Source: Onchocerca volvulus (lineage: Eukaryota > Nematoda > Chromadorea > Rhabditida > Onchocercidae). From it: DNA of 64,000 nt. The position numbers were made by a program, and so were the translations under genes. Under the pieces are notes generated by a model, which saw only the letters and a list, made by a program, of their open reading frames with translations, was not told the origin of the DNA and did no database searches. Of this stretch, positions 48,668 through 61,700 are shown piece by piece. How positions within the stretch are numbered: position 1 is the first letter of the stretch; each line of letters starts with the position of its first letter. Location: positions 22,082,824-22,146,823 of the forward strand of contig HG738138.1 in NCBI GenBank assembly GCA_000499405.2. Direction: 5' to 3'.

Positions 48668-49919
48668 TAGATTTTCATTTGAATGCGACTTTGAATGATT
48701 TAACATATTCAGAATGCGTAAATATTCATCTTATCTACTAGACTTTGAAAATTGACAAATTAAATTCTTTAGTCCTATAATTTTTTGATCTGCAGATCCA
48801 AATTAAGTCCTTTTTTCTTTTTTATTGCCTAAGACCTCAATTCTCTTCTCAGAATTATTCAGGTTAGTGATCTGTGCTCTCAGGTTGATTTTATATGCAA
48901 AAATTCTTCGGAAACTTGCATGTCATGAAATTTGTGTAATACCAGCGCATTAAAAGTTTTTTTAACCAGTACGGATTTACTTTCAGGGAAACTTTACAAC
49001 ATTTATTGGGCATCGCTGAAATTAAAAAGTAGTAACGTAGCTCGATGAAATACTGAAAAATAGATATGTTAGAATGAATTATTATGGGATTGAAAATTCA
49101 GGATAATGCCTTACCTCTAGCAGAAAGATGTGTAGCAAAAATGTCTCAGAAAGTGACACATCTGCGACGTTATTGCATAATTTTCTGGAATGATAAGCCA
49201 TATTGCTCACATTGTCCTGATGTGTGTCAATCTTAGATTTATTTAAGTTTTAAATTCAGCAAGCTTTTTTTTTTATTTTCTTTCATCAACTGACGGGTCT
49301 ATCCTAAATATTTCCAATTCGATTTTGATATGGGAATATTTGGAATGATACATATTAAGTCAACAAGTTACTCAGTCAATCGTCGAGACAATCCAGTCAA
49401 TCCTGAGATGGCCTCTCTGTATATGGATTCCTCTATATTAGTTTTAGATAGAGTCCTAGTAAAGTTAATAATCAGATCAGCCGATTTAATCGATCTTTCA
49501 TTGCTAAGAAACTTAATAAAAATTTATATTAATTCGTAACATATCGCGAAAATTTTTATTCTGCATCAAAAGGAAATTGTTTCTTAGAAAGAAAAATAGT
49601 AAGATTCAGAGAGTTCAATTTTTTCGCAAAATTTAGATATTTTCGAAAATTTTAAATGAATTTTTGACCCATATGACAAACAGAAGAATATAATCAACAT
49701 CATGAACGAACTTTTTTCTGCCACAATCACTGTTTGGTTATTTTGATTCATTTAAAGACTTCTACTATTTGATAATGTGTGTAATAAACAAAGCTCTGTT
49801 GTAGTATAACAAATTGAGATGGAAGTTCGATATGTAATGATTTTCAATTCTACACATCAACTAACGAATTAATAATATTAAAATGGCTATCGAAATATAT
49901 ATATATATATATATATATA
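48668..49919. other. Intergenic AT-rich DNA, no gene seen
   Basis: Between the Cys/His gene and the Helitron. The only structure seen is a TA microsatellite at about 49895-49920 that abuts the possible Helitron 3' end. Confidence 0.45.
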
Positions 49920-52900
49920 TCAGTGCTACCTGTTACTTCTCAATGATCTCCGCGAGATCAATAATCTCCACCGATTCTTTTCAAATTTTAATACAACCTT
50001 GCATTCGAATAGGCGCATGTTCTTCTATAAACATTCTTACTTTTTTTTCACTTGTCACGTCCGTGACAACCAAAAGTAATTGAAGGGCGGAGTTTATTGA
50101 CTCCGTCCTCCTTTTTTTCTTTCATTCTCTCCTACCTGCCACCTCTCTCTCTCTTTCTTTTCCTAAGTTAACTGTCAATCATACGACTATTGGGCAAAGA
50201 GGAGTTCTCTCCTCCTTGTCCAATATAATCCATTTATAGAAATTTGATCGGTAAATTAGTCCCCTTTTAGGGATTTCACATTTTCCATTATGCTATGATA
50301 ATTTGACACATTAAGGATTGACTGCCGATCAATACAATTTTGCATTCTTTGAATCTTTAATTATCTGAAGGACATACAATATTTTTTGTTATTCTGTATA
50401 GATATAGAGATTGTCTGGTTTGACGATTCTAGAACAAGCAGCATAATTTTCCATGTGAGAAGCAATCGGTCTCTAGATCTAAATCCCAAAATTCTAAAAA
50501 TTGATCTCGAGCTTTGTTGATGGTGAATGCAAACGCCAATCGAATTGGAATTGCAATCCCTTAAACTGAAATGGCATATCCATTGGAATCAATAGGAATG
50601 CGAGGAATAAGGACATCTTCACCTTTGATAGGTCCTATCAAAAATGCCACTTTACGACATTGCTCATTAATTTTTTTACTGCAATCTGCGTGCCGTTACA
50701 AAGTTTTGGTGGTTGAAATTTCGCAACATGATAATTGGCGTGCCGATTTTTAGTGGCAGTACGTACGGTGGCATCCCTGGCAGATCAATTGAATTCAAAA
50801 ATTCTGTTGGATAATTGACCGCTTCATCTGCTTCCACAACAGTATTGACGGACTTATATGTTACTGACTCGCTTTGAATGTTAGACTGAATAATATTGTG
50901 AAGTTCGTAGACATCTTTTTCTTGGCTCAAGAACAGTACATTCACTCAGCCAATCGTGATTCTTACAATTGGTTTGAATATCGGGAAATATTTCTCAATC
51001 AACTCTTCTTTTGAAGTTACTAAATTGCAGAAGTTCGAGGCAATGAAATTCGTCCCGTGGTCAGATCAATCGACATCTTTTCTTTCAAATTTCCAGCATG
51101 TGAGAATATCTCAGTTGATCGATCGTTTTGCAGCTGGACACGCCTATTTGTAGTTAATTCTAACATCTTTATGTATCGCCACAAAGTAGAGTATTTCAGG
51201 CAAGCATTTATTTCGTTCGTTGGTATCGACTGAGGAATTGCAGATAATATTTGCCTGAAATCTCTTCCAAGCAACATTAATTGGCTCCCAAATGGTCTGG
51301 TATTTCCACGTAAATCTTGCAATGATCGATCAAGAGCCTCTACCGATTTTTTTTCCGTCATTGTACATTCATCCCAAACAATAAGTTTGCATTTTGTATT
51401 ACTTTTCCCATGTCCGATGTTTTTGAAAATGTTGTATGTAGGAGCTTCAATGTATTGCATGCTCAATGGCAATTTCATAGCGGAATGAGCAGTTCTTCCA
51501 CCTACTAGCAATGTTGCAACTATTCCGGACGATGCAAGAACTAAAGTATGTCATTTTGGGATCGAACTATTGTCAGAATCATCCTGGCGCATCTAAAAGG
51601 AAAATTTTTCCAACTTCCTCATTGACAGTTCGCATGATTTGATCATAAATGCCTTTTTGCTCAAACGTTAGCTTAGGAATATTTGATTGCACGTATGAAA
51701 AAAGATCGGTCGTGTTGTAATTTTGTTTGCGATGCAATTCTATATCGAATGAAGCAGCAGCAGATCGATTCGGTGATGGCATTGCCAATTGATTGGAAAT
51801 TTGTTCGCGATTTGTAAACAAATGTTTTCAGTCATTATCAACGCTTCGCTGTAGATTTATGCTGTGAAATCCACGTTCATATTTGAATTTTCGCTGTATT
51901 CGATGGAGAATATCTTCAGCAATATGCGATTTATATTTCTCCCATAACTTTGTTGGAGGTGAAGGAGAGCAGGCGGTTATATGATTGTAAACAGTGTACG
52001 AATTTGATTTGGATGTGACGTGTTGTATTTGTCATTAATGCATATATTCCAGTGTTAGTCGTTCTCCTATAAATTCAAAGCTTGACATGCACTGCGGAAA
52101 GTAGCATGTGTAACGCCGTTGAAAATTTTTTATTACTGGAAGGAGGTTGGATGGGCACATTTACTAACAGCATGCGAAGGAAGAAACATTCGTCTTGATT
52201 AGGATACACGGTGTAAAATTTGCCTATCGTAGTTCGTTTGGATATGATAGGTTATCCGTCAACTGGTTCTCCTCGTTTGCATCGTTCAAAATGATTTTCT
52301 ATTCGCATTCCATGTATAATGCGTAAGCATTTCCGAAAATAGCAGTGTTTTCGTAAATGCGTCAGTTTGACGTAATGTGAAGAAAACAGTTAACGTTGTA
52401 GCCGGTGGATTCGGGGCTATTTGTTGTATATTTGCAGCTGTGAAATAAACGCCTTGTCCATTTTCCAGATGTACTATCAAGTGAACATCAGCTGGACATA
52501 GTTCATGTATGGGAAATGGAAGAATTCGCCATACAAATTCATTGCTGTTTATGCATTTTCTAGTCTGATACTGCGCGATTTCATCGATATGTAATACCGC
52601 ATTCCTATCACTTCTTTCTGACTTCACGTCAAAAACTGCCATGTCGCTGCCTTCATTCACGTACTTACAAATGTACTTGATCGATTTAACGGAGTTACAG
52701 CACTCCACGTTTTTATGTGTGCTTTATATGCTTTAATAGAAAAGGCAAATATGGAACAACCCACCTGGTTTTCTATTTCATTGTCACCATTCCAATTTGT
52801 ATGGTTGCTAATTTACCGCCATCTTGTACTGATCTTCTGTATAAAGGATACCATCGTTTCTTGCAACTGTGTTGGATACTAATGCTCGAGGATATGTCTA

Positions 52901-54604
52901 TCATGCATGGTATATTAACTGTCCAGAATTTTTGTATTTGACAAAGATCAGTCTCAATTTGAATTGTGACAGTTAATTACTTACTTTTATGGTCGGTAGT
53001 AATGGTGCTGCTTGACCAATCGGCTTTACTTGAGCTTCTATTCTTGATCTATAGATACAGGTACCGAATCGACAATCTATTTGAATTGCGTTGATTCTCA
53101 ATCTCAAACTTGGGTAATCAAACCTTTATTTATAAAAACTGTACACGCGAAATGTACATTATAACTTGATAATAACAACATGACGAGAAAAAAACGACAA
53201 GAAAAAACGGGGAGGAAAAATTCAAGGAAATTATAGAATTAATTTGAAAAATTATAACCCACCACCTAAAATGTTGGAAAAGTGCCAAACAATAATCATT
53301 AACAGTTATGAATCAGAACAGTGACAGATCATTATAAAATACAACAGTCTTGTCCCATTAGGACTAAGAAGGTTGTTTACAAAATTATATCAAGAAGGTA
53401 CGACAGGAAGGAGATTATGGGATGAACATCAAATTTAGCAATAAAATTTATAAATGATGAAAAAATTGGAAATTGAGATCACGGATCCCTCGGAATTTCC
53501 GACATATGATGAATTTGGATTCAGTGTACCGCAAGGTCTATGTATCATTTTTTTTATCGCAGTGTTACGATTTCTGCGCCGAAAGACGTCATTTGGAAGT
53601 ACGAGTTGTATTTCTTGACTTTAGATAGGAAACGCTTTGATTCGGCGGTATATCGGCAAACAAAGTCTTTAATGGTTCTAGTAGTTCTTCAAGTTGAGGC
53701 AGTTTATTTTTTTTTTCCTTTTCTTTCGACGGCGCAGCACATTTCTTTCGTTCCTCCATTAAATTTCAGAGCCTTGCAATAAAGACATCTTCAGTCATAG
53801 TGCCGATAAGAACATGCGGGCTCAAACTATAATCATCCGCTGGGTTGTACCAGAATGTAAAACAATTTTAATCGCGTTACTACTGAACATAGAGTCTGTT
53901 TGACGCTGATTAAGAAACATTAAAGCGAAGTGGCGCGATATAGTTCCAAAAGTAACGACAAACATGTTTACCCCCAAAAACGCTCCAATTCACAGATAAA
54001 TGACAAAGATCGACGCAGCTACAGCTACAGTTCGGAGTTTCAAGGGTTCCAGTTCGACAGTTCAAAGCAACGCAACAGTAGCAACAATCCGACAGTTTAC
54101 TTGAACAATATTCTTCTCTGTCAGCGACAAAGGAAAGAATAACCCAGCGATCAATTTGCCTGGATGTTTTTTGATAATGTTTGTTACAACAAATCACTCC
54201 TCATCAATCAATAAAACCTTTCTCAACAGCATTCATCTCTATCACACAAGACACAAAATACCTCCTCACATTTACTGCTGACCTAGCCGAATCGTAATAG
54301 CAAGAATCAATCTCCAATTCAATCGAACTACAAATCAAATTACAAAGTATCAGTTTTATCCCCAACACTAGAAGCATGTTCTTTCTCTTTTCTTTTTTTC
54401 CACTTAACCAAACTGAGCTACAGCAATGTGTGTATAAAAAAATTACGTATTCGAATGCAATGTTGCGTTAAAATTTCAAAGCAATAAGTAAAGACTTTCC
54501 GATATCTAAGATTTCGAATTAATATAGGTAAGGCGCGTATTTAAGAACTTTCGGAGGCTTAAGATTTTTGAACATACGAACATTGATATTTCTATTCATA
54601 TAGA
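49920..54604 (-). mobile_element. Decayed Helitron (rolling-circle transposon)
   Basis: Read on the minus strand. A 5' terminus TCTATATGAATAGAAATATC starts at 54604 and is preceded by CTAA. Helicase coding remnants run from about 52940 to 50370. A possible 3' end is a 7-bp stem hairpin (TGATCTC, loop GCG, GAGATCA) near 49942-49958 followed 20 bases later by CTGA and then T (49920-49923 on the plus strand), although that spacer is longer than usual for Helitrons, so this boundary is tentative. The 5' region contains gcattcgaat repeat sequence shared with 31.1 kb. The stretch 52.95-54.4 kb should hold the HUH replication-initiator part of the protein, but I cannot read one there, so it is lost or very degraded. 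Confidence 0.65.
50370..52940 (-). pseudogene. Helitron Rep/PIF1-type helicase, broken
   Basis: Fragments in different frames, in protein order on the minus strand: about 52940-52710 (DGYPLYRR-like and WVVPYLPFL remnants), 52708-52286 (SIKYICKYVNEGSDMAVFDV, PFPIHELCPADVHL, TTLTVFFTLRQ), 52285-51830 with many stops (DECFFLRMLLVNVP), 51821-51579 (LTFEQKGIYDQIM, KIFLLDAPG), 51511-51020 (GGRTAHSAMKLPL, Walker B IVWDECTM, LLGRDFRQIL, TTNRRVQLQND), 50945-50676 (NYPTEFLNSIDLPGMPPYV, PIIMLRN) and 50675-50370 (GEDVLIPRIP, LAFAFTINKA, CFSHGKL). This is the PIF1-like helicase half of Helitron transposases. The Walker A sequence stops at LLDAPG: the GTGKT that should follow is deleted (about 51575-51580), and there are several frameshifts and stops, so no active enzyme can be made. 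Confidence 0.9.
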
Positions 54605-54687
54605 TTAGTTGGAGCCGGACAGGCGAAGCGTGGCGGCCCCTATAGACTAGCTGGTCGGCCACACTCCACGTGGCCGGGTCCAGCTAG
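54605..54687. mobile_element. Cluster of Helitron terminal signals
   Basis: Within 83 bases there are CTAA/TC (54605-54608 against 54604), CTAG/TCTATA (54647-54650 against 54646), a 7-bp hairpin CGGCCAC/GTGGCCG (54656-54662 and 54670-54676, loop of 7) and a second CTAG at 54684-54687 followed by T. Helitrons begin TC, end CTRR after a short hairpin, and insert between A and T, so this looks like stacked ends of two or three copies. The hairpin is flanked by CTAG on both sides, so the orientation of the small element is ambiguous. Confidence 0.6.
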
Positions 54688-56222
54688 TACTTAGATATGT
54701 GTAAATCTGAGATACATCTTTCAAGTCTACTTATGATTTTTCATATTGTTTGAAAATATTTTTCCAGAGCTTTTCAATCATTTATGCAATCGAAACACAG
54801 ATGGAAGACGCTGACGTCCTCACTGAAATCAGCATTTCTTCGAGAAATAATACACAAGAAATAAAGCATTTTGACATTAAAATATTATATACAGTTGCCC
54901 AAACAAACCTAAAATAAATCCCTGAACAATGTATTACGCAGTAGGTTATTCAGTAAATTGATCAATAAGTATATTTAGATCAGCATTATTCGTCTACAAT
55001 TTAATAAACAGAGAGTGTCAAATAGGATGAACAAGATAATTTGGGCAAATCCAGGCAACACATCCACAACAACTCATATTTCATATTAAAATTAAGGAAG
55101 GAAGGTATCAGTAAATCCGGAACTAAATTATCAAAAACTGATTGCACGATTTCGATTTAACTGCAAAAATAACGGTTACTTCAGCAAATTTTCTGCAAGA
55201 TTCTAATGAAAGAACCAGTGTCCGAGAAAGCCAAAACCGAACAATTAGGATATAGATTAAGTCAAAAAATATTAAAACTTAATAAAAGAAGTGAACTCCA
55301 CGTCCTGAATTTCCAATTAACGCAAAAGAATGAAGGATAATTAGGATTTCAGAAAAAAAATATCTGATCTAATTGCAAGATTTATCTTCAAAAGACAGAA
55401 ATCCTACTGCAAACATCAACTGGCATTGTTGATGAATGCACAAACAATAAGAACATGAAGAATTTATTCCGATATACAAAACTGTAATCTAGTTTACAGT
55501 TACTATAACAGTAATGAAAAACATCATACCGAGTACTCAGTATCCAATGAACAACACAGCGATATGAAATGAAAGAGGTATAAAACGAAATATTATCACA
55601 TATGAAATAATCAAATATTTACGATAATATATGAAAAATGATAGCGAAATAATGGGTATGAGTTCCACTTACTTATTTAATAACCGGTAATGTAAAAGTT
55701 TAAATACTTTGCAACTAAAAACTAAAATTTCGAAAATTTTCACAGCATTGCAGTAAAATTCGACCTATTCTACTCCGGAGAGACAAATGCAAATGTTAGT
55801 GCAATTTGGCAGAGTGCATCACCAAGCAATAAAGAATAAACTTTTTGTGAATGATTGCTTTTAATTTGTTTAAATAAATATTTTTTTATTTTTGGAGAAA
55901 ATTCGAAGAAATAATTCCAAGTTTTTATAATCTCAAAGTATTGGGTGGAAATTGTTCAATGAACATTCGATTTTTTTAGAAATTTGGAAAACGCTTTTCA
56001 ATCTTAGCAACAGAAGCATGATTTAATCTTCGGTTTTTGTCTTCATATACTTCCTATTAAGAAATATCTCCTAATTTACAATAATTCCAAATGTGTAAAA
56101 CTGAATTTTTCAAAAAATGGCTAATCATCATAGCTCCATTAAAGCATTATAATCATTAGAAAATTACTAGCTAAAAATTTTAATCACACAAATTCGAATC
56201 AAAGACTACCAAACTTGTTTTT
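54688..56222. other. Intergenic AT-rich DNA, no gene seen
   Basis: 1.5 kb between the Helitron cluster and the 3' end of the DNAJC17 homologue. No open frame of note, no repeat recognised. The 3' untranslated region of the minus-strand gene should lie at the right end. Confidence 0.45.
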
Positions 56223-57880
56223 TTAGCCATCAGCTTTCCGCTTTGATCCGGCCATCATTGTTGCTAAAACTTCAGCTTCAAAATCAGCGAATTCAACTGA
56301 TGTCATTGATCGTTCTGCAATGTAATATTCAATGATTGTATTCTTCTTATGCAATGTAATATTTAATGATTGTATTCTTCCTATTCAATCACGAAAATTT
56401 ATTTATGAGACGAAGCTATTCTTGATCAAAATTTTAAAACAACCAAAAAAATCTTACCTGTCGGCCTATTTGACTGCACTTTGGAAGCCAAATTTTTCAA
56501 AAGTGCAGGTGATTTTAGCAAGCATATTACAGTAATTGGAACATCTGGCTTTCCAGTTTCCTTTTCAACTCCATCCTGAAAATAAAGACGAATATATGGA
56601 ATTTCGAAATTAAAATAAAATTTCGAATATTTCTGCAGTAATTAATGACTTTCATTAGAAAGAAAGGATTAGACAAATATACCGCCCATTTGCAATACTT
56701 ACCATATCCAACAATTCATCAAACTCTAAAATTGCCATCCCTTTGCAACCGCTTGAAACAATTATATCGGAAATGTGTCCATACTGAAATGGCATATAAT
56801 ATGCTATATTTTATCATACTCAGCGTTACGCACATTAATTTGGCTGCATTTTAAGCAACTTCTCTAATTATGGCAAAAAAAAGAGAAAAAAACTACTTTT
56901 TCCTTCTCAAATGACTAGAAAGAAGTTCGTCAAGTCAAACAATTTTCAAAAAATAATTCACCTTAGAGAATAATTCTCTGAAATCATCTTCATCATAATC
57001 ACATCGATTATTCTCCCGTTTCCATCTTAATTTGTAACGAGCTAATCCTGAAAATACAAATAGATTTTCTGGGAAATCTAATTTCAATAAATAAAACACA
57101 ATACGAATGAAATCTAAAAAATAAGGTGTTTAAAAGTTACGCTTGTCGTCATTTTGCTCCTCAACGGTTGCATTTTTATGAATTTCTCGTTCAATATTTT
57201 CTCTTTCGCGCTGTAATAATTTGGAACCTTCCTTTCGTAAACGCTCAATCTGAAACATTTTTTTTTTAAAATTAAGACTTTAAACTGACTTGGCAATTTT
57301 CCTTTAAATTTCAGAAACCACACAATGAAAGCTGGACTAAATTAACGGATAAATCTCCACAGAATACAAATTTCGAAATACCTCTTTTTCAAGCTCTCTT
57401 TTGGCTTTTTCTTCATCGTGCTGAGCATTTAATACATTTGCCTCTCGCCTTTCAAGCTCCTCACGTAATTTTCGGCGTTTCTCGCTTTCATTCTTCTGTC
57501 TTCTCTGTATATAAACGGAATGTGCTGTTCTAGCAGCCAATACATGATCATATGCAGCTCGAGCCGATGCATCCGATAGCAATTCAAAAGCCTTCGATAT
57601 CTTCAGAAACATTTCCTGTGCTAGAATTAATGAACGACTAAAGTTCTCGGAAAGAAAATTGTTAAAAAAAATAAAAATCCTGAAAATAGCATTATATATA
57701 AGCTTCTCTTGAACGAACAAAACAGCTAAGGATACCTGCTTGTTTACGATTCGGATTTTTGTCAGGATGCCATTTCAGGGCAGCTTTCCTGAATGCTTTC
57801 ACAATCTGCGTATCTGTGCACTCTGGTTTCAAATCCAGCAATTCATAGGGATCAAAATCTATCGAGCAGTAGCCAGCCAT
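56223..57880 (-). CDS. DNAJC17: DnaJ homologue subfamily C member 17 (J domain plus RRM)
   Basis: Seven exons: 57736-57880, 57382-57620, 57141-57249, 56962-57047, 56703-56783, 56458-56575, 56223-56314; all phases agree and give 289 residues (human about 304). Exons 1-2 encode the J domain: DPYELLDLKPECTDTQIVKA, then KWHPDKNPN with the HPD motif that stimulates Hsp70 ATPase, and KISKAFELLSDASARAAYD. A long charged coiled coil follows (RRKLREELERREANVL, KAKRELEKE). Exons 4-6 form an RRM: ARYKLRWKRE, ELFSKYGHISDIIVSSGCKG (RNP-like) and MAILEFD. The end is ADFEAEVLATMMAGSKRKADG. Members of this family are nuclear and linked to pre-mRNA splicing (yeast Cwf23-like). It lies 0.9 kb downstream of the KCTD3-type gene on the same strand. 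Confidence 0.95.
56316..56383. repeat. 34-bp tandem duplication with two mismatches
   Basis: Units 56316-56349 and 56350-56383 differ at two positions. The left unit begins at the splice acceptor (tgcaatgtaatattc on plus) of the last DNAJC17 exon, so the intron now carries a second copy of the acceptor-proximal sequence. Confidence 0.9.
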
Positions 57881-58794
57881 ACTGCCAATCTAATATAACA
57901 CAATTGAAATTTCAAGTGTAAAAAGTTATCTCGCTATAACTTCAATAAAAATTCTATAAAGTCCGGATGGTTTAATAAACACAGAAACAATAAAAAGTAT
58001 CAAAAGATATGATTTATGATGGAGATTTTCCTCTAACATCAATTTCAAACGAAGTTTACAATGAAACATTAGTTTATTTGGGAAAACCTTTTTAAAAAAT
58101 AGAAATAATACCAATAATCAATAACATAGTCAAGCGAGAATTTCAGAACTATTGAAATGTGGGAGAAATGCAAGAATGATATAATATGCACAATGATATA
58201 ATATAGAACAAACTACGAAAATATTACACATGATGAACAGAGCTGAATGATGCTCGCATACAATCATAATAACTATCAAAAAACAGTCTTACAAAGCAAT
58301 TTGTATTTTTTAAATGCTTATGAAAACATGTCAATAAAGGACTGTCACGAATAATATAGAATGATAATTCTGAAGTTCTGAAGTCTAGATTACTATCGCA
58401 TAAGTCTAGATTACTACTTCATAAATTTTTAAGACAAGTATTCACTATGCATATTCAAGAAAAAAAATTCAGAAACTCGAGGTATGTACACAACTTCGAA
58501 ATCAATTTACTTGAAACAACAAATTTCGTCAACAATTTCAACATTTCGTCACTCTCAAAATGAAGTTGCAAATTTATTTAACATTCTTTAGAAATCATTA
58601 CGTAAATTTGTACAAAAAATTTTGTGTATGAGTATACCAGTTAGAAATTTATGCAATTTTTTTTTCGATCAATAACGAATAAAGTAAGATATAAATAAAT
58701 AGGAAAGAGTTTATATCAAAAATCAAATCAAATACTAAAAATTTACAGAAAACATATCACAGAAGAACGAGAAAGATAATTTATAAGACTGCTA
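57881..58794. other. Spacer between KCTD3-type and DNAJC17 genes
   Basis: 914 bases between two minus-strand genes. No gene. A short repeated motif, aagtctagattact, occurs twice near 58380-58415. Confidence 0.5.
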
Positions 58795-61700
58795 CTAGCA
58801 TTGGCGTTGACAATCCAATTCAGACAAATGTGCGGAGGACGCATGTGGTGTGTTTGATCGTGTTGTACTTAAGCTTGCACAACAAATTTCACAACCATCA
58901 ATTAAACGAATAAGTTCATCAGGAGTTGGTCCCTAAAAAAACAAAATTTTTAATTTTACAGAAATGAATATTTCGAAGATTAAATTTGCCAAATAATATC
59001 TTGAAGATATATTTAGCAACATAAGTTCTGAACATGCAGTGCAGCATAGCAACTATACTACTAAATAGTGTAGCTGCTGTATCACATTGCATGTTCAAAA
59101 CTCACGTTGTTAAATATATCAACGTCATTTACTGAAATACTAATTTAATAAAATTATGAGGTTATAAATAGAATGTGTTGTATATCTAACTATTGAAAAA
59201 TAAATTTCACAACTCTAAAGAATGAGTTTTTTTTATAAAATGAAATACCAACTTGACGTACAGCACTATTGGTTCGATTTGCAAATGTCATAGCATTCGC
59301 ATTAGTAGATGATGTAGTAGTCGAGGACACACTAGCCGTCTTATCAGATGTACTTGTCTGATTACCTAAAGAAAGATTTGGAAATGATAAACTAGCGTGA
59401 TATTGATCCAGAGCTGTCGTTAAGTCCCACATCTAAAATAAATCTGAAAATTCTACAAAATAAACAAAAACAAAAAGAAGAAGCAAATCATCCAATTTTA
59501 AATGTATAATACTTTTAGTTTTATCAAGAGATATAATCGCATTTTTACTGATAATATTGTATTCTCTCAAAGTCAACTAATAATTCAAAATGAAACAAAT
59601 TTGTCTTAACAAAACTAATATTTTACTTGAATGGAACCGTTCGAAGTCCCAGTAAACAAAAATCTTCTCGGCCTTGAATTTACTCGTGAACCTTCACATT
59701 CATGAACCAGAAAAGCAGTTATTGCCGAATCACCAACAGTTCGAATGGTGCAAAGCCTGCAAACAAGAAACCGATAATTTGCAATATTTCAAAATTTTAT
59801 TGGCTAATTTCAAACAAAAGTATAGGTGAAAAGATAGAAATAACGAATAAAGTTAGTAACAAAAAAATATACATATTTTTTGTAAGCAGAATAAGGAAAA
59901 AAGAACATTAGTACCACTGACCTGTCACCGTTCGAAGCTAGTCTTACAAAGACTTGATTAGTACCAGGTACCACACGTTGCACAAAAACTTGTTCACCAT
60001 CTTGATCACCAAATGGTCCTGAAATATAAAAAAATTATATTATTTCAGTAGTGACAATTAAACTATTCAAAAAACATTTGAAAGATATTAAGAGAGATAC
60101 CAAACATTTAAATAAATATATTTAAAATATAAAAATTCAAACAAAATGAGAGTAAAAAAATAATACCTGGATCATTTCCGTCTGTACCAAGAATATCATC
60201 AGTGCTGTCCAGGGTAAGTACCTTGAACGATGCCAAAGATGTACTGCCCGGTTGTGTCGAAATCATGCCACGAAAACGTGTTACACCCCAAGAACGAACA
60301 TGATTGTATTCGCTGCACACTAGAGAAGAACAAGACTTTTTTATTGGTATATAAACAGTGAAAATTGGATGAATATCTAAATTCAATTTTATTTTAAATT
60401 TGAATTGAAAAAGCATTTTCTGGAATTGCCGCATAAACGAAATCAAAATTAAATCTATGAAAGATAAAATTACACTATTATTTATGCTCACCGCTGATAA
60501 GATGGTTAGTTGTAAGAGCAACTCGTGTAACTGGAGATGTATGCACGGTGTAGGTCTGGAATAATTGTGGGCCATGACCAACTGTTTCTGGATGCTGTAC
60601 GATCACTCGAACGCTACCACTTGAAGTTCCATAAGCAATTTCGATCCAATTCCCACGAAGATCTAAAAAATCCGACAAAATAAATATAATTCGTGCAATC
60701 AAGACAGCAAAACTTGATTCTGACATTCTCGTCACTTAAAATATGCAAAAATATACTTGTTTTCGGCGTCAGATAAACACTTATGGCAGTGATAACATCA
60801 GCATTTGGATCTCGATAAAGTTCCGTAATCAGCAAATCGTTATCTTTCATGCGCAAGGGGAATTTCTGCATGTCGATATAATAAATGGATCCATTGGTAC
60901 ATCCAAGAAGCAAAAATGATCCGGCTGTATCATAACATGATATCGCGACGACATCTACGATGAGGGAAGCACTATGATTCCCAAGGGACTTTAAAAAAAT
61001 TTGTAGGAAACATTTAAATATATCACATGTGAATGAATGATTAAAATAAACTTCCTGTTTTTTAGCAACAGCATAAAATCGCGAGTTTGTTACTAACATT
61101 TCACGATTTCCAGCAATAGCGTAAGAACACTCGCTAACCTTGGACTTGCCAATTATGTGTCATTGAATGCCAGATTCCAACTTTGCCAATTTTACTCAGT
61201 GCTACCAACTGATTCCCAATAAAGAACAACTTATCAACAGCAACCAAAAGAGTGAATGTTCCTATGAAGAAATCTCTCGAAATATAGCTATATCATAAAT
61301 TCAGTGATCATCCATATAAAAAGGATTTACAACCTCACTTGTAAATCTTGACTTTTATGCTAATAGCTTGCCGAATTTTACACTTTAATAATTTATAAAG
61401 ACCAGAATCAAAAAAAGGAATAGGAAATAAAAAAAAAAAAAGAAAAAAATCACCAATTGTGGTTCCAAAATCAGCATCTCCCTCTGAAATATTCCATAAA
61501 TGTATTGAGTTATTAGCTAATGAAACAGCCAGCATCTTTTCACCAAATTTTGCATACAATGCCACATGACATACAGCAGCATCCATACGTGGCGACATAT
61601 ATAACTGCTGCCAACCCAAACTTTCTTTCATTCTGTGTATGAAATAAAGATTTATAGAGAAATTTTTAAAATTGCTTTTTTTTCATTGACCCTGCAAACC

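Noticed and set aside
53910..54197. Minus 95-codon Cys-rich frame where the Helitron replication-initiator domain should be
   Set aside because: No HUH motif or other Rep landmark; both strands are open here in simple CAG/CTA-type sequence.
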